Origin: an uncultured Eggerthellaceae bacterium
Lineage (GTDB): Bacteria > Actinomycetota > Coriobacteriia > Coriobacteriales > Eggerthellaceae
NCBI GenBank assembly: GCA_910584145.1
Contig: CAJTXX010000027.1
Coordinates: 1 to 26,173 of the forward strand
DNA length: 26,173 bases
Direction: 5' to 3'
The notes below the pieces were generated by a model, which searched no databases, was not told the origin of the DNA, and was given only the letters and a program-made list of their open reading frames with translations. Shown here piece after piece: positions 15,763-23,428 of the stretch. Position 1 is the stretch's first letter. Every line of letters begins with the position of its first letter. The translations under genes were made by a program, and so were the position numbers.

Positions 15763-15789
15763 GCTGCCGAGCCAGATCGACCCGGCAGC
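15763..15789. repeat. Hairpin between YraN-like and MGLDMYL genes
   Basis: GCTGCCG (15763-15769) pairs with CGGCAGC (15783-15789) around a 13-nt loop. No T-run follows on either strand. It could attenuate or stabilise the bicistronic transcript; a classic terminator is unlikely. Confidence 0.4.
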
Positions 15790-15814
15790 CAACCTCGCCC
15801 CGGAGGGCCCGGGC

Positions 15815-16246
15815 CTAGGCGGCCTGGGCGGCTCGGGCTTCCTCGGACGGCTCGGAGGTCTTGGGCAGATCCGAGGCGCAGGATTCGGAGAGTGCGTTGA
15901 TGTGGTGTCGGATAAGGGCCTTGTTGGCGTCGGCGCCCATGACGATCATCGAGATGGCGTCGAAGCGGAACTGGGCGTCTGCGAACTCGTCGATGTTGTC
16001 GCGGAACCAGTTGACGGCGAAGGCCTCTGCCTTGTCGCGGTCTAGGCCCGCATCGTCGAAGCCCTCGCCGAACTCGGCATTGCGGCCCCTGGCTCTTACG
16101 AAGACGACCGAGTCCCCGTCCTTGGCCACGATGTCGATCGGGAGCATCCCGCCGTCGCGCTTCCAGGGCTCGTCGAGGATGTCGTAGCCCCTGCGGTTGA
16201 GGAACATCGCTGCTGCCTTGTTGACCTTGGTGTTGAAGCTTTCCAT
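15815..16246 (-). CDS. YraN/UPF0102-like nuclease-fold protein with degenerate active site
   Basis: The product is 143 aa. The order of conserved elements matches UPF0102/YraN: an N-terminal helix and RRGYDILDEPWKRDGG, then MLPIDIVAKDGDSVVFVRARGR, and later KAEAFAVNWFRDN with FRFDAISMIV. In active members the second block reads E-x-D ... VFVEVK; here the Asp is kept but the E-x-K pair is R-A-R. Catalysis by the usual restriction-endonuclease-fold mechanism is therefore unlikely, and a DNA-binding role is possible. A 3' extension of ~40 residues (SESCASDLPKTSEPSEEARAAQAA) is low-complexity. It is first in the - strand group leading toward parAB. A GGAGG-type ribosome-binding site lies upstream. 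Confidence 0.75.
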   Translation of the reverse strand: MESFNTKVNKAAAMFLNRRGYDILDEPWKRDGGMLPIDIVAKDGDSVVFVRARGRNAEFGEGFDDAGLDRDKAEAFAVNWFRDNIDEFADAQFRFDAISMIVMGADANKALIRHHINALSESCASDLPKTSEPSEEARAAQAA

Positions 16247-16691
16247 GATTCAGACCTCCTGATCTTGCGGCTCGCCCCTGTGGCTTGCCTTGTGAGATCG
16301 CGGGCGCACGGGTTCGCGGCCTGCGCAAGGGAGGAAGCGAAGCGAGACGTGGAAGAGAACGTCAATCTCGCGCTAGTTTTTCCATTTGTTTTTCGAGATG
16401 TGAATCATGCATGCATCTCGCAAAAGAAATCGAAAAAGTATCGCGGCCCTTGCGGAGGTTGAGCGGTTCCGTGCGAACGTGCGTCGAATAAGGAAAGGCG
16501 CAGCGGCGGGACACGGATGCGAGGTCACATGGATGCTGGAACTGGGCCAACGCGGGCGTGCGGTGGCAGCCGCTGGGGTTTCGGCTTTGTGCGACCATGG
16601 GACACCCGGCTAGGAGATGCTGACTAGCTAGCGTAAAATAACAGAGGAAGACTTTGTAATGCAGTCAAGGTCGAGAAGGCGAAGGGTTAAG
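16247..16691. other. 445-bp intergenic region at the GC boundary
   Basis: This gap between divergent genes must hold promoters for both. It contains a dyad CGAGATG (16394-16400)/CATCTCG (16414-16420) around the palindrome ATGCATGCAT (16407-16416), with AT-rich flanks, and a second CTCG element near 16367. TAAAAT (16634-16639), just after a CTAGCTAG palindrome (16623-16630), is a possible -10 for the WYL gene, but I see no good -35. A short frame at 16407-16613 has an XRE-like start (FRANVRRIRK) that does not continue as a recognisable domain. No confident gene was found. Confidence 0.45.
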
Positions 16692-17681
16692 ATGACGAAC
16701 AACCCCAAGGCAAAGCTCAAGACGCTATACGTCATGCGCATCCTGCAGGACGAGACGGACGCAGAACACGGACTGTCGCTTCGGCAGATCATCGAGCGTC
16801 TAAATGACTACGGCATACAGGCTGAGCGCAAGGGCCTCTATCGCGACATCGAGGCGCTACGGGAGTTCGGCTTCGACATCCAGACCTTCCAGAGGAATCC
16901 GGTGCAGTACGCCATCGTGAGGCGCGACTTCACACTCTCTGAGCTTATGCTGCTGGTCGATGCGGTGGAATCTTGCAAGTTCTTGACCTCGCGCCAGTCG
17001 AGGGCCCTCACCACGAACCTGAAGCTTCTAGCAAACGATCACGAGCGCGCGCTCCTGGACCGCCGTATACACGTGCCGGGCAGGATAACGTCGAAGAGCG
17101 ACTCCGTGTTCAGCTCGATAGACTCGCTGCACGACGCCATGAGGCGCAAGCTCAAGGTGGAGTTCATGTACTACAAGTACGGACTCGATGGGAAGCGCTT
17201 CGCTACCCATGACGGGAAGCCCCATCTGGTAACGCCCGTGGGAATCACGTTCGCGGACGGATACTATTACCTGACCGCATGGAACGACGATCACGAGTGC
17301 ATGACCGAATACCGCATCGACCGCATGGAGAAGCTGAGGGTGTCCGATGAACGGTCAACCAGGAACGAGCAGATAACTCATCGTGAGTTCGAAGGCGAAG
17401 AGCATGAGCTCTTCGGACGCTTCGGGGGCGAGCCGGTAACGGCGACGCTTCTTGTCGACGGAGACAAGGTCGAGATCATCATGGACCGCTTCGGCGATTC
17501 GGCAGAGTGGTACAAATACGATGATGAGACTGCGAAGGCCGTCGTCAAGGTCCGCAAGTCCGAGCAGTTCTTCGGATGGATCGTAGGCCTCGGGGGTACC
17601 GTGCGTATACACGGCCCGAAAAGCCTAAAGAAGGATTATTGCGACTATTTGAGTTCGCTCATCGAGATCGAGCAGTTTTAA
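16692..17681 (+). CDS. WYL-domain transcriptional regulator
   Basis: The product is 329 aa from MTNNPKAKLK at 16692, where family homology should begin; an in-frame ATG at 16659 with GGAAG upstream would add an Arg-rich 11-residue leader and cannot be excluded. The N-terminal winged HTH (KLKTLYVMRILQDETD, SLRQIIERLNDYG, GLYRDIEALREFGFDI) is followed by a WYL domain whose core reads GYYYLTAWND with conserved TEYRIDRMEKL, then a WCX-type C-terminus (GEPVTATLLVDG ... FGWIVGLGG). WYL proteins sense nucleotides or nucleic-acid ligands and commonly repress phage-defence operons (BrxR/CapW type). It lies 12 nt before the alpha-CTD/sigma-like gene and next to the Dnd-like operon, so it probably controls this island. 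Confidence 0.9.
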   Translation: MTNNPKAKLKTLYVMRILQDETDAEHGLSLRQIIERLNDYGIQAERKGLYRDIEALREFGFDIQTFQRNPVQYAIVRRDFTLSELMLLVDAVESCKFLTSRQSRALTTNLKLLANDHERALLDRRIHVPGRITSKSDSVFSSIDSLHDAMRRKLKVEFMYYKYGLDGKRFATHDGKPHLVTPVGITFADGYYYLTAWNDDHECMTEYRIDRMEKLRVSDERSTRNEQITHREFEGEEHELFGRFGGEPVTATLLVDGDKVEIIMDRFGDSAEWYKYDDETAKAVVKVRKSEQFFGWIVGLGGTVRIHGPKSLKKDYCDYLSSLIEIEQF

Positions 17682-17693
17682 GGGCATCAAACA

Positions 17694-20600
17694 ATGGCAG
17701 ACGATGAAAAAATAGGGTTCGAAGAGTTCCTCGGAGAAGGCTCTGAGGGTAATAGGGTTACCCTGGAAACAATGCTTGCAGAGCTCGGAGACCTACTTGA
17801 AGATAACGGTCATGGAGAAGACTGCTCAGTTCCTGACGCCGAACCACTATCGGACGAGGAGACAGCCTTGAGGCTATATGAAGACCTCAATGTTGATCTA
17901 AGGTGGGCAAATAAGTTTGAAGACGGCGGTGTCATTACGGTAGGAGACCTTTTCGGACGCAATATTGAGGATCTACTTGGAATCAAGGGGATCGGAGCTA
18001 CCGCTATCGCTGAACTAGAGAGAGGTCTGAGCGACAGAAACCTACCTACTCTGCACACTCTCTCATATTACGAAGCGCTCCCTCGGGTAATGAATACCGT
18101 TCCGCAAGACATGCCGTATCGCTTCAGACCGTTTCCAACGGGAATCGAAATTGATTATCTGGAAGGCCCTGATCGATTTATCTCCCTCGATGGATGGGTT
18201 CAACATACTATTGCAGAGCTTCCTTTCCTCCCCAAGAACAGAGAGCTAAGTCTTGAAGCTTTTGACGAGGTACCTGTTCGCGAGATTCCGGAACTTTACG
18301 AAAGCCTTCCATATCCCCAAAACGAATTCCTCGGTAAAGAAGAGCCTGTCTCAACTTTGCTCTTTTCGAGTCTGGAACACTTGATAACCGACTTTGGGTA
18401 CCGGGCTGTCTCACGAGTGGTGGACATAATTCTGGAGCAAGTCTATCGAGTTGATCATATCGAAACGGTGCTTGAGTGTTATGCAGAAGAGGTCAAAAGG
18501 TCGATACAGCCGGAACTTCTTCCAACACCTATTGAGTGGTTGATATCGTCCCTGGATCCAGAACTAAAAAGATATGGCACAGTCGATGGTCTTTTGGGAA
18601 GCAACAAAAGCTTCCTATCGGTTTATATTGCCCACAGCTTCAGCAGCTCGCTTCAGAGGCTTACCTCAATTACAAAGATCCCGTATAAGATTGGCGCATT
18701 TTTCACGGATACGTTCATAGAGCTGAACAGTGACTGCGACACGAGGGCGATAGAGATTTTCATTATGCGCAATGGGCTCGGAATGCCTCGTAAAACCCTT
18801 GAGGAAACGGGCAATGAGCTTGGAGTTACGCGCGAGCGCATCAGGCAAATTGAATCGATGACTATGGAGCGATTCAACCCATTGCGTTCTGAACGTTTAT
18901 TGCTTCTCCGTCTAGCGATCTTCAGCATCGCCAAGAGAGCTGGGGCGATCGGGAGCGTCGATGCCCTTCAGGCCTCGTTGGCGTCGAGCGGCATCATCGA
19001 CGAAGGGGAAGATTGCCTAGGTCTGTTAGAGATGCTTCCAGAGTTTGAAATAAACCGACAGGAGGGGCTTTACACGCTTGTTGGGTACCCTTGCGCGACA
19101 TGCGAGATCGCCGCCAAGGAAATAGACAGCCTTATCGCCAACTCTTCTTTTACAACACATGATGAATTCATAGGCAGCATTGGATGCGAGTCCTGCGGCT
19201 TAGAAAGCGAACCGATTCTTTCGGTCTTCGACAAGCGGGGCAGCCTGAGAGTTGCCGAAGATCTGATCGGCGCAGCTGAGCATCCAGTGATGAGGGCGGC
19301 ACTCAAACCGAATAGCGAGAGGGCGCTTCTCCATGCAGTTCTATACGAAGCAGGTAAAGCCCTTACCTACGATGAGATGATTGACGAGATTTTCAAGAGA
19401 ACCGGGAACAGGCCATCAAAAAGTAAAATTGGTAGCCAGGCGGGAAGTTTTTCCGATTGCATGCTGTGGGGAAGAGGCGCTTATATTCACGAAAGGAATG
19501 CGCCTTACCCCAGGGAGTTGCTAAGCATAATCTCCGATCTTGTTGTCGAGGTATTTGCCGTCAACCATATCCCGATTGTAGGCGTAGAGGGTATATACTC
19601 CGAGTTCCAGGATCAACTGCAAGCTCAGGGGATCCCAACACATCACGCTCTTTACAGCCTTTTGAGGAAGTACGGAGACAAGCGGCTTGCTCTTCGAGAG
19701 TACCCGTGGATCTGTGATGTAGAAAACATCGGAGATCGGACTAGCTTCGCGAAGTACTTCTATTCGGTACTTGAGGACAATAATGGCTTCATAACCGATG
19801 CGCATGCTAAAGTGATTGCCGAGAAGACGATGGCTCAGTCGTTTGCTCTTGGAGGCTTGGCAGAATACTCGCCTTTTGTCATCAACGCAAACGGTGGATG
19901 GTACGACGTTGAAGCAGCCGGTTTTGATATGGAAGGCATTGCCTCTTTGGCAGAGGAAATAGCCGCGAAGATGAGGGATAACGACATCGTATCCGCAGTG
20001 AGAGTCTTTGAGGATCATCGCGAGCGCTGTTTCAAATACGGCGTAAAGTCCTATGACATGCTCTACTACCTCGTTGATATGATGGAAGACAATCTGCCGA
20101 TAGAGGCAACCCGCAAACCGCACTTTGTAAAATCTAACCATAAAGGGCTTTCTGCAGTTGCCGTTATGCGTATGTATATCAAAGATGCTCCAAAACCTGT
20201 CTCCAAGGACGAGCTATATGAGGAGTTCATTACAAAGCGGCGCCTGAAACTTCGTGGCATCTGCGGATCATTGCTTGTAGACAAGGATGTCATCGAGGTT
20301 GGCAATGGTCGATACTGGTCACGCGAGAAGCTCTCTCTGGGCAGTAGTTTCATCGACTCCATCAATTCTGTCCTAGCGTCGCAAATTACGAAAGTCGCCA
20401 GTCGCAAGGTCTCGAAGCTATTTTACCCTCGTAAGGTCGTGATACCGAACCTTTCAGCCCTCCCTCAACCTTCTGGAGTGAGCTGGAATTCAGTCCTCTT
20501 GCGCACCGCGCTCACGCAAAGCCACGAATTCAGACTGTTTGGAGAAGATGGCAGCTGCGTTGTAGACCTTCGAGAGAACCCCGACGTCGTGGATACAGAG

Positions 20601-20765
20601 TCCTTCTTCCGAGCGGTGCTCGATAATGAGTTCTACGGATGGACTTCCTTCGACCAATTCGCTGCTTTTTGCAAAGCCCATTCAATACATAGCGGCATTG
20701 AGCCCGAGTTTTTCGATGCGTTCTCAACGATTGAGGCTGACGAAGGATCGATACAAGTCATCTAA
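17694..20765 (+). CDS. 1023-aa protein with RNAP alpha-CTD-like and sigma-70 region-4-like domains
   Basis: The start is 12 nt after the WYL stop with a modest AAGGG. Residues ~60-113 resemble the RNA polymerase alpha C-terminal domain (RWANKFEDGGVITVGDLFGR, IEDLLGIKGIGATAIAELER with the helix-hairpin-helix GIKGIG). Residues ~350-395 are a sigma-70 region-4-like HTH (IFIMRNGLGMPRKTLEETG, NELGVTRERIRQIES). Two Cys pairs (CATC and CESC, ~45 residues apart) could bind zinc. At least two winged-helix-like stretches follow (ERALLHAVLYEAGKALTYDE with LWGRGAYI, and VSKDELYEEF with VIEVGNGRYW). It may bind DNA or RNA polymerase, either to transcribe the defence operon or to block phage transcription. 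There is no nuclease or ATPase motif. It converges on the Dnd-like operon, 28 nt apart. The domain calls are good; the role is inference. Confidence 0.8.
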   Translation: MADDEKIGFEEFLGEGSEGNRVTLETMLAELGDLLEDNGHGEDCSVPDAEPLSDEETALRLYEDLNVDLRWANKFEDGGVITVGDLFGRNIEDLLGIKGIGATAIAELERGLSDRNLPTLHTLSYYEALPRVMNTVPQDMPYRFRPFPTGIEIDYLEGPDRFISLDGWVQHTIAELPFLPKNRELSLEAFDEVPVREIPELYESLPYPQNEFLGKEEPVSTLLFSSLEHLITDFGYRAVSRVVDIILEQVYRVDHIETVLECYAEEVKRSIQPELLPTPIEWLISSLDPELKRYGTVDGLLGSNKSFLSVYIAHSFSSSLQRLTSITKIPYKIGAFFTDTFIELNSDCDTRAIEIFIMRNGLGMPRKTLEETGNELGVTRERIRQIESMTMERFNPLRSERLLLLRLAIFSIAKRAGAIGSVDALQASLASSGIIDEGEDCLGLLEMLPEFEINRQEGLYTLVGYPCATCEIAAKEIDSLIANSSFTTHDEFIGSIGCESCGLESEPILSVFDKRGSLRVAEDLIGAAEHPVMRAALKPNSERALLHAVLYEAGKALTYDEMIDEIFKRTGNRPSKSKIGSQAGSFSDCMLWGRGAYIHERNAPYPRELLSIISDLVVEVFAVNHIPIVGVEGIYSEFQDQLQAQGIPTHHALYSLLRKYGDKRLALREYPWICDVENIGDRTSFAKYFYSVLEDNNGFITDAHAKVIAEKTMAQSFALGGLAEYSPFVINANGGWYDVEAAGFDMEGIASLAEEIAAKMRDNDIVSAVRVFEDHRERCFKYGVKSYDMLYYLVDMMEDNLPIEATRKPHFVKSNHKGLSAVAVMRMYIKDAPKPVSKDELYEEFITKRRLKLRGICGSLLVDKDVIEVGNGRYWSREKLSLGSSFIDSINSVLASQITKVASRKVSKLFYPRKVVIPNLSALPQPSGVSWNSVLLRTALTQSHEFRLFGEDGSCVVDLRENPDVVDTESFFRAVLDNEFYGWTSFDQFAAFCKAHSIHSGIEPEFFDAFSTIEADEGSIQVI

Positions 20766-20793
20766 CAGCTCGTATCGACGTACTCATGCGACC

Positions 20794-21258
20794 CTAGTTA
20801 TAGCGTGAAGCGAAGCTATCAACCAGGTCGTAGAGCTCGCGAATACGCTCATCTTGGGTATTACCCTTGCCGATTATTCTGTCATAGAGAAAGTCTACTC
20901 CGCCTCGAACGTACGCTTCGTATCTCTCAAGATCTGCTGGATCGCGATCCTTGGGAGAAATCTGGAATGCTTTCTTGATCCGGGCCTCTTCGCTTGGCTC
21001 GTGTTCTTTGTCCAATAGCATTATCGTCTTATAGTTGAGCTCAAGCTTCGAGTCTGCCTTTTGGAGCTGCTCGAGGAAGACCTTGGTGTCGTCATCGTCC
21101 TGATTGTTCTTATCGGCTCGCTTTCCGTATTCAAAACCCACAATAGGGGCTACAAGTAGAACGTCGACGTTTCGTGGAAAAAAGCCGAAGCCCACGAGCT
21201 CCTTTACGCGTGAGGCATGCGTACCTGTGAAAGTATACTGGCCGTAACCCTCATACAT
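20794..21258 (-). CDS. 154-aa protein, possibly a divergent DndE
   Basis: The start overlaps the stop of the DndD-like gene by one base (TAATG), so it is translationally coupled and last in the operon. The product has an N-terminal helix-turn region (THASRVKELVGFGFFPRNVDVLLVAPIVGFEYGKRAD), a middle helix with LELNYKTIMLLDKEHEP, and YEAYVRGGVDFLYDRI near the end. The order (DNA-binding-like start, then a RAHxxRG-like helix near the C-terminus) recalls DndE, and its place after dndD matches dnd operons, but it is longer than the usual ~110-130 aa and the similarity is weak to my eye. DndE binds nicked or modified DNA. If not DndE, it is an ATPase partner of unknown type. Confidence 0.7.
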   Translation of the reverse strand: MYEGYGQYTFTGTHASRVKELVGFGFFPRNVDVLLVAPIVGFEYGKRADKNNQDDDDTKVFLEQLQKADSKLELNYKTIMLLDKEHEPSEEARIKKAFQISPKDRDPADLERYEAYVRGGVDFLYDRIIGKGNTQDERIRELYDLVDSFASRYN

Positions 21259-23264
21259 TAGTCATCAACCCTCTCAATTTCAGAAAGGCGCTCTGGTTCA
21301 ATGCTTACTATTGCATACTCGACGCCTACCTTGCCCTTGAGATGCTCCTTGGCGAGCTCGCCATCGGTATCTTTGATCATAATTATCGTTTGCTCGGCGA
21401 TGCGTGGCACCACTTCGCAAATCGCGGCAATCCTCTTTTTGTCTAGCTTTGACATAGGTGCGTCCATGACGAGAGGATAGGACTCGGTTAGCAGCATTTC
21501 ATCGCTCTTTCGCTTTTCATCAGTAGCAAGTCTTATGACGCCAGCAATAAAAGCAAAGATTACCGCAACGGTCTGCCCCTCGGACGTCTCGACATCGTAA
21601 GCTTGGCGATCCGGATCCATGTTCAGAACCGTAACATTGTACTTATCGTCAAGCTCTAGTTTTAGCGTGCCGCTGAAGAACTCTCTGAAGATATTGTTAA
21701 TCTCGTCTTCGAGGTCTTTCCTCGTCTCGGCTTCCTTACGCGAGTGCTCTGCGTTTAGCTCGTTGTATATCCACTCGGCGTACTCCTTATCTCGCCTCAC
21801 TCTCTTGTTTGTCTCATCGTTCGTGGTGAGGCTATTGCGTTTGATCTGAGCCTCCTTGAGCGTGGCTTCCGCCATGCCCATGGCCAAGTTGGCTTCGGAT
21901 ATCTGGCCGTCAATCTCCCTTAGATGCTTGCCAGCTGTCTGAAATTTCCTCTCGGTATCCGACATGTCCTTCGCCCCGGCGAGGAGCTTGTCCAGCTTTC
22001 CTATCTCAATCTCACTTTGGGTGATTTCGTTTTCGAGCCTTCTCGTATTGGCCGTGTGCAGTTCCACATCATCTAAGAGAGACAGCGGTTGTTCATCGAG
22101 AATGATGTTGACGCCATCTCGGTAATTCTTGATAGCCGCGCCCATATGTTGCGGAGGCACAACATCGATCCACGCCATAAGAGACTTATAGGCATCATCT
22201 CCGAACTCGACGGCGCGGCCACAGAGGCACTCTTTTCTCTCGATAAGATCCTCGATTGTGTCCCGGTTCACGCCGGTCGGCGCTTCCTTGATTTCAATAT
22301 CGGAGCTATCCAAGGCACGAACAGCTGAGTCTAGGAGTGGGGCACTGAAGAAGCTCCAGGCGTTCTTCCCGAACCTATCGCATAGGGCCCTTGCTTCACG
22401 CTCTCGATCAATCCGCGCCTTACCTATTGCACTATCTAGTTCCGATCGTCTCTCAGCCCACTCTTTGGACTCTTTCGACTTCTCTAGCTCTACTTTATAG
22501 CCATCGCGCATCTCGGCAGTCCTGGACTTTTCAAGCTCAAGTTCCTCAAGCTTCTCCTTCAGCTTCGATATGCGTGCTTCAGCGCCCTGAATCTCCTTTT
22601 CGGCCTTTTGATACTCCGCATCGCTGTCACCGTTATATTCCTTCATGTACGAGCCGATGACCATGGAGGGGCTGCCTTTAAGGTGTTTGATTGCCTCAGA
22701 GATAGCGCTCAAGCCGAGTAGATTACCCACTGCCACCTTGAATTCCTGGCTCCGTCCATCTTGTATTTCGTTACCCATCTTCTCGACGCGTTCGCCATCG
22801 AAGAAGAAGTACGATGAAATGGATTTGGGGATGATCTCGTTGATTATGTCTCTCTTGGATGCTTCGTCTTCGATTGGCTCTGACTGACCGTCTTTGGCTT
22901 TGTAGAAAACGCTGAGCACCGTCTCACCCGCACGCAGCTTTGTCTCCGAATCCTTGCGGTACTCCTGTGCTCTTGTAATCGCATATTCCGTATCATTGTG
23001 TATGAGGGTAAGTGCAACTTTCACAAGAGCCGTTTGTCCGACCAGGAGCTCGTCGCGTGCGCTGAACGATAAGAGGTCGTTGCTGCGCTTAAATGTTGTC
23101 GTCTCGTACAAGCACCACGAAAAGGCTTGCGCAAAAGTGGTTTTACCCGAGCCGTTGTCGCCCATTATCACGGTAACGTTCTTGTCGGGGTCTACAGAAA
23201 ACTCTACCTTCTGGCTACCTGCGAAGATGCGGAAATTGGTTAGCTCTATCGATTTAATCAGCAT
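21258..23264 (-). CDS. DndD-like SMC/Rad50-type ATPase
   Basis: The product is 668 aa from the ATG at 23264, with GAGGAGG upstream; the GTG at 23282 would overlap that ribosome-binding site. The N-terminus MLIKSIELTNFRIF leads to Walker A GDNGSGKTT (35-43). SYFFFDGERVEKMGNE (~151-166) is a signature of DndD-like proteins. A coiled coil (~215-290) is followed by ECLCGR (Cys346, Cys348; zinc-hook-like) and a second coiled coil. An ABC signature SEGQTVAVIFAF and Walker B YPLVMDAPMSKLD complete the ATPase head. DndD is the ATPase/nickase-associated subunit of the DNA phosphorothioation complex. Neighbours (desulfurase, restriction-type helicase) favour this over generic RecF/Rad50 functions. It shares 11 bp with the 57-aa gene before it. 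Confidence 0.83.
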   Translation of the reverse strand: MLIKSIELTNFRIFAGSQKVEFSVDPDKNVTVIMGDNGSGKTTFAQAFSWCLYETTTFKRSNDLLSFSARDELLVGQTALVKVALTLIHNDTEYAITRAQEYRKDSETKLRAGETVLSVFYKAKDGQSEPIEDEASKRDIINEIIPKSISSYFFFDGERVEKMGNEIQDGRSQEFKVAVGNLLGLSAISEAIKHLKGSPSMVIGSYMKEYNGDSDAEYQKAEKEIQGAEARISKLKEKLEELELEKSRTAEMRDGYKVELEKSKESKEWAERRSELDSAIGKARIDREREARALCDRFGKNAWSFFSAPLLDSAVRALDSSDIEIKEAPTGVNRDTIEDLIERKECLCGRAVEFGDDAYKSLMAWIDVVPPQHMGAAIKNYRDGVNIILDEQPLSLLDDVELHTANTRRLENEITQSEIEIGKLDKLLAGAKDMSDTERKFQTAGKHLREIDGQISEANLAMGMAEATLKEAQIKRNSLTTNDETNKRVRRDKEYAEWIYNELNAEHSRKEAETRKDLEDEINNIFREFFSGTLKLELDDKYNVTVLNMDPDRQAYDVETSEGQTVAVIFAFIAGVIRLATDEKRKSDEMLLTESYPLVMDAPMSKLDKKRIAAICEVVPRIAEQTIIMIKDTDGELAKEHLKGKVGVEYAIVSIEPERLSEIERVDD

Positions 23265-23427
23265 AAGCGTCCGCCTCCTCACGTATGATTTCCTTTATTT
23301 TCTGGACCATCTTGGTATCTGAATATTGCTTTGTCTGGATATTGCGCTTCTCTTGCTTGATGATTCTGTCCATCATGCGATGCGCCGTTTCCAAGTCTAT
23401 CTCTGTTTGACTATTTGCAGACTCCAC
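23254..23427 (-). CDS. 57-aa charged helical protein inside the Dnd-like operon
   Basis: A GTG-started frame fills the gap between helicase and ATPase. It begins 1 nt after the helicase stop, and its AGAGAGG ribosome-binding site is inside the helicase 3' end. It ends inside the ATPase start (shared ATGCTGATTAA). The protein starts MESANSQTEIDLETAHRMMD (GTG read as Met) and continues with RIIKQEKRNIQTKQYSDTKM and VQKIKEIIREEADAYAD. It is almost entirely helical and charged, with no Cys or membrane segment. Tight packing on both sides is the main evidence that it is translated. It may be a small regulatory or bridging subunit of the ATPase/helicase. I know no named family. Confidence 0.68.
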   Translation of the reverse strand: MESANSQTEIDLETAHRMMDRIIKQEKRNIQTKQYSDTKMVQKIKEIIREEADAYAD

Positions 23428-23428
23428 C

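Noticed and set aside
16407..16613. 68-codon frame with an XRE-like opening (FRANVRRIRK)
   Set aside because: Homology-like pattern stops after ~25 residues in all frames, there is no ribosome-binding site, and the start lies inside a palindrome.
20766..20793. Possible bidirectional terminator between the convergent island units
   Set aside because: The 28-bp gap shows no stem or T-tract that I can support.
23265..23282. GTG start for the DndD-like ATPase at 23282
   Set aside because: It contains the Shine-Dalgarno for the ATG at 23264, and family N-termini start at MLIKSIELTNFR.
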